Source: Pacificimonas flava (lineage in GTDB: Bacteria > Pseudomonadota > Alphaproteobacteria > Sphingomonadales > Sphingomonadaceae). Taken from it: a DNA stretch of 64,000 nucleotides. Each line of letters starts with the position of its first letter. The first letter of the stretch is position 1. The notes beneath the pieces were generated by a model. It worked only from the letters and a program-made list of their open reading frames with translations. It ran no database searches and was not told where the DNA came from. The stretch lies in the NCBI RefSeq assembly GCF_000342165.1, contig NZ_AMRV01000010.1:34242-98241 (forward strand). The letters run 5' to 3'. The translations under genes were made by a program, and so were the position numbers. Shown here in pieces: positions 63,828 through 64,000 of the stretch.

Positions 63828-64000
63828 TTACTCAGCCTCGGCCCGGAGTTGGTCCAGATTTTCCGATACCCTTGCAAGAATCTGCTGCAACGTTTGCTTC
63901 TCGTCGGCGGCAATGTCGCGCCAAAGCAGATCATGAAGCCTATCCGCGGAGCCTCTCAGTTCGGGCAGCAGATCGTCAAGCTGCTCCGTGAGGATGAGCT
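63828..64000 (-). CDS. C-terminal end of a MarR-like regulator, start outside window
   Basis: The frame enters at 64000 and ends at TAA 63828-63830, giving 56 residues (LTEQLDDLLPELRGSADRLH ... NLDQLRAEAE). The pattern of an LTE start followed by two amphipathic helices and ALLxxL-like spacing resembles the C-terminal dimerisation helices of MarR proteins. The ABC1 kinase gene starts four bases later. With the N-terminal DNA-binding part missing the call is tentative. Confidence 0.55.
   Translation of the reverse strand, partial: LILTEQLDDLLPELRGSADRLHDLLWRDIAADEKQTLQQILARVSENLDQLRAEAE

Overview
The window is GC-rich, densely packed bacterial DNA. Its content points to an alphaproteobacterium: a COQ9-family ubiquinone factor beside rpsU, a CBP3-type cytochrome bc1 chaperone beside DUF177, a large RNase E ending in a GWWQR-type tail, the rne / amidase / PBP1A / prfB neighbourhood, mreBCD-mrdA-rodA, and a direct-repeat GTTC-N7-GTTC motif of the kind used by alphaproteobacterial LexA. 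A sphingomonad-like lineage would fit, but no 16S or other decisive marker is present, so genus cannot be given. About 69 protein genes (two cut by the window edges) and two tRNA genes are supported.

Layout. 1-5.7 kb: start of a circularly permuted ATP-grasp gene, a SpoIIAA-like protein, a DUF938 methyltransferase, then amidase / ArsC-like / glutamyl-tRNA synthetase. 5.7-12 kb: BamE, the CBP3-DUF177 pair, an OmpR/EnvZ-type two-component system and a beta-carbonic anhydrase overlapping a SulP transporter, closed by a strong terminator. 12-19 kb: SBF-like symporter, ssb, feoAB with a Fur-like site, COQ9, rpsU, FKBP isomerase, ccmAB. 19-27 kb: small regulators and membrane proteins, an S24 repressor-like gene with an SOS-like box, two small genes of unknown role and four overlapping glycosyltransferase genes ending near tRNA-Lys(CTT). 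27-33 kb: rod-shape operon mreB-mreC-mreD-mrdA-rodA. 33-41 kb: mutL, an unusual ExeA-like/LytR_C-like membrane protein, modABC, a DsbA-family protein and an M48 protease with a TPR-like tail. 41-54.5 kb: RNase E, cell-wall amidase, a lipoprotein, acyl-CoA ligase, MFS exporter, ABC-2 exporter, PBP1A, and prfB with a programmed +1 frameshift. 54.5-61.6 kb: ribD-ribE-ribH, an Na+/H+ antiporter, 2H phosphoesterase, DUF3775, a nitronate-monooxygenase-like / isoaspartyl peptidase operon and tRNA-Met. 61.6-64 kb: a repeat-bearing non-coding stretch that looks like an old integration site, then an ABC1 kinase and the end of a MarR-like gene.

How it fits together. Much of the window is cell-envelope biology: the Rod complex, PBP1A, the amidase, BamE, an M48 protease, a DsbA-like protein and a glycosyltransferase set. 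A second theme is cofactor and respiration support: COQ9, an ABC1 kinase, a bc1 chaperone, ccmAB, riboflavin, iron and molybdate uptake. No CRISPR array, insertion sequence, toxin-antitoxin pair or complete prophage was seen. The least explained loci are the S24/SOS-box neighbourhood (21.4-23.3 kb), the degenerate-P-loop ExeA/LytR_C-like protein (35-36.7 kb), the His/Asp-rich insert in RNase E, and the repeats downstream of tRNA-Met.
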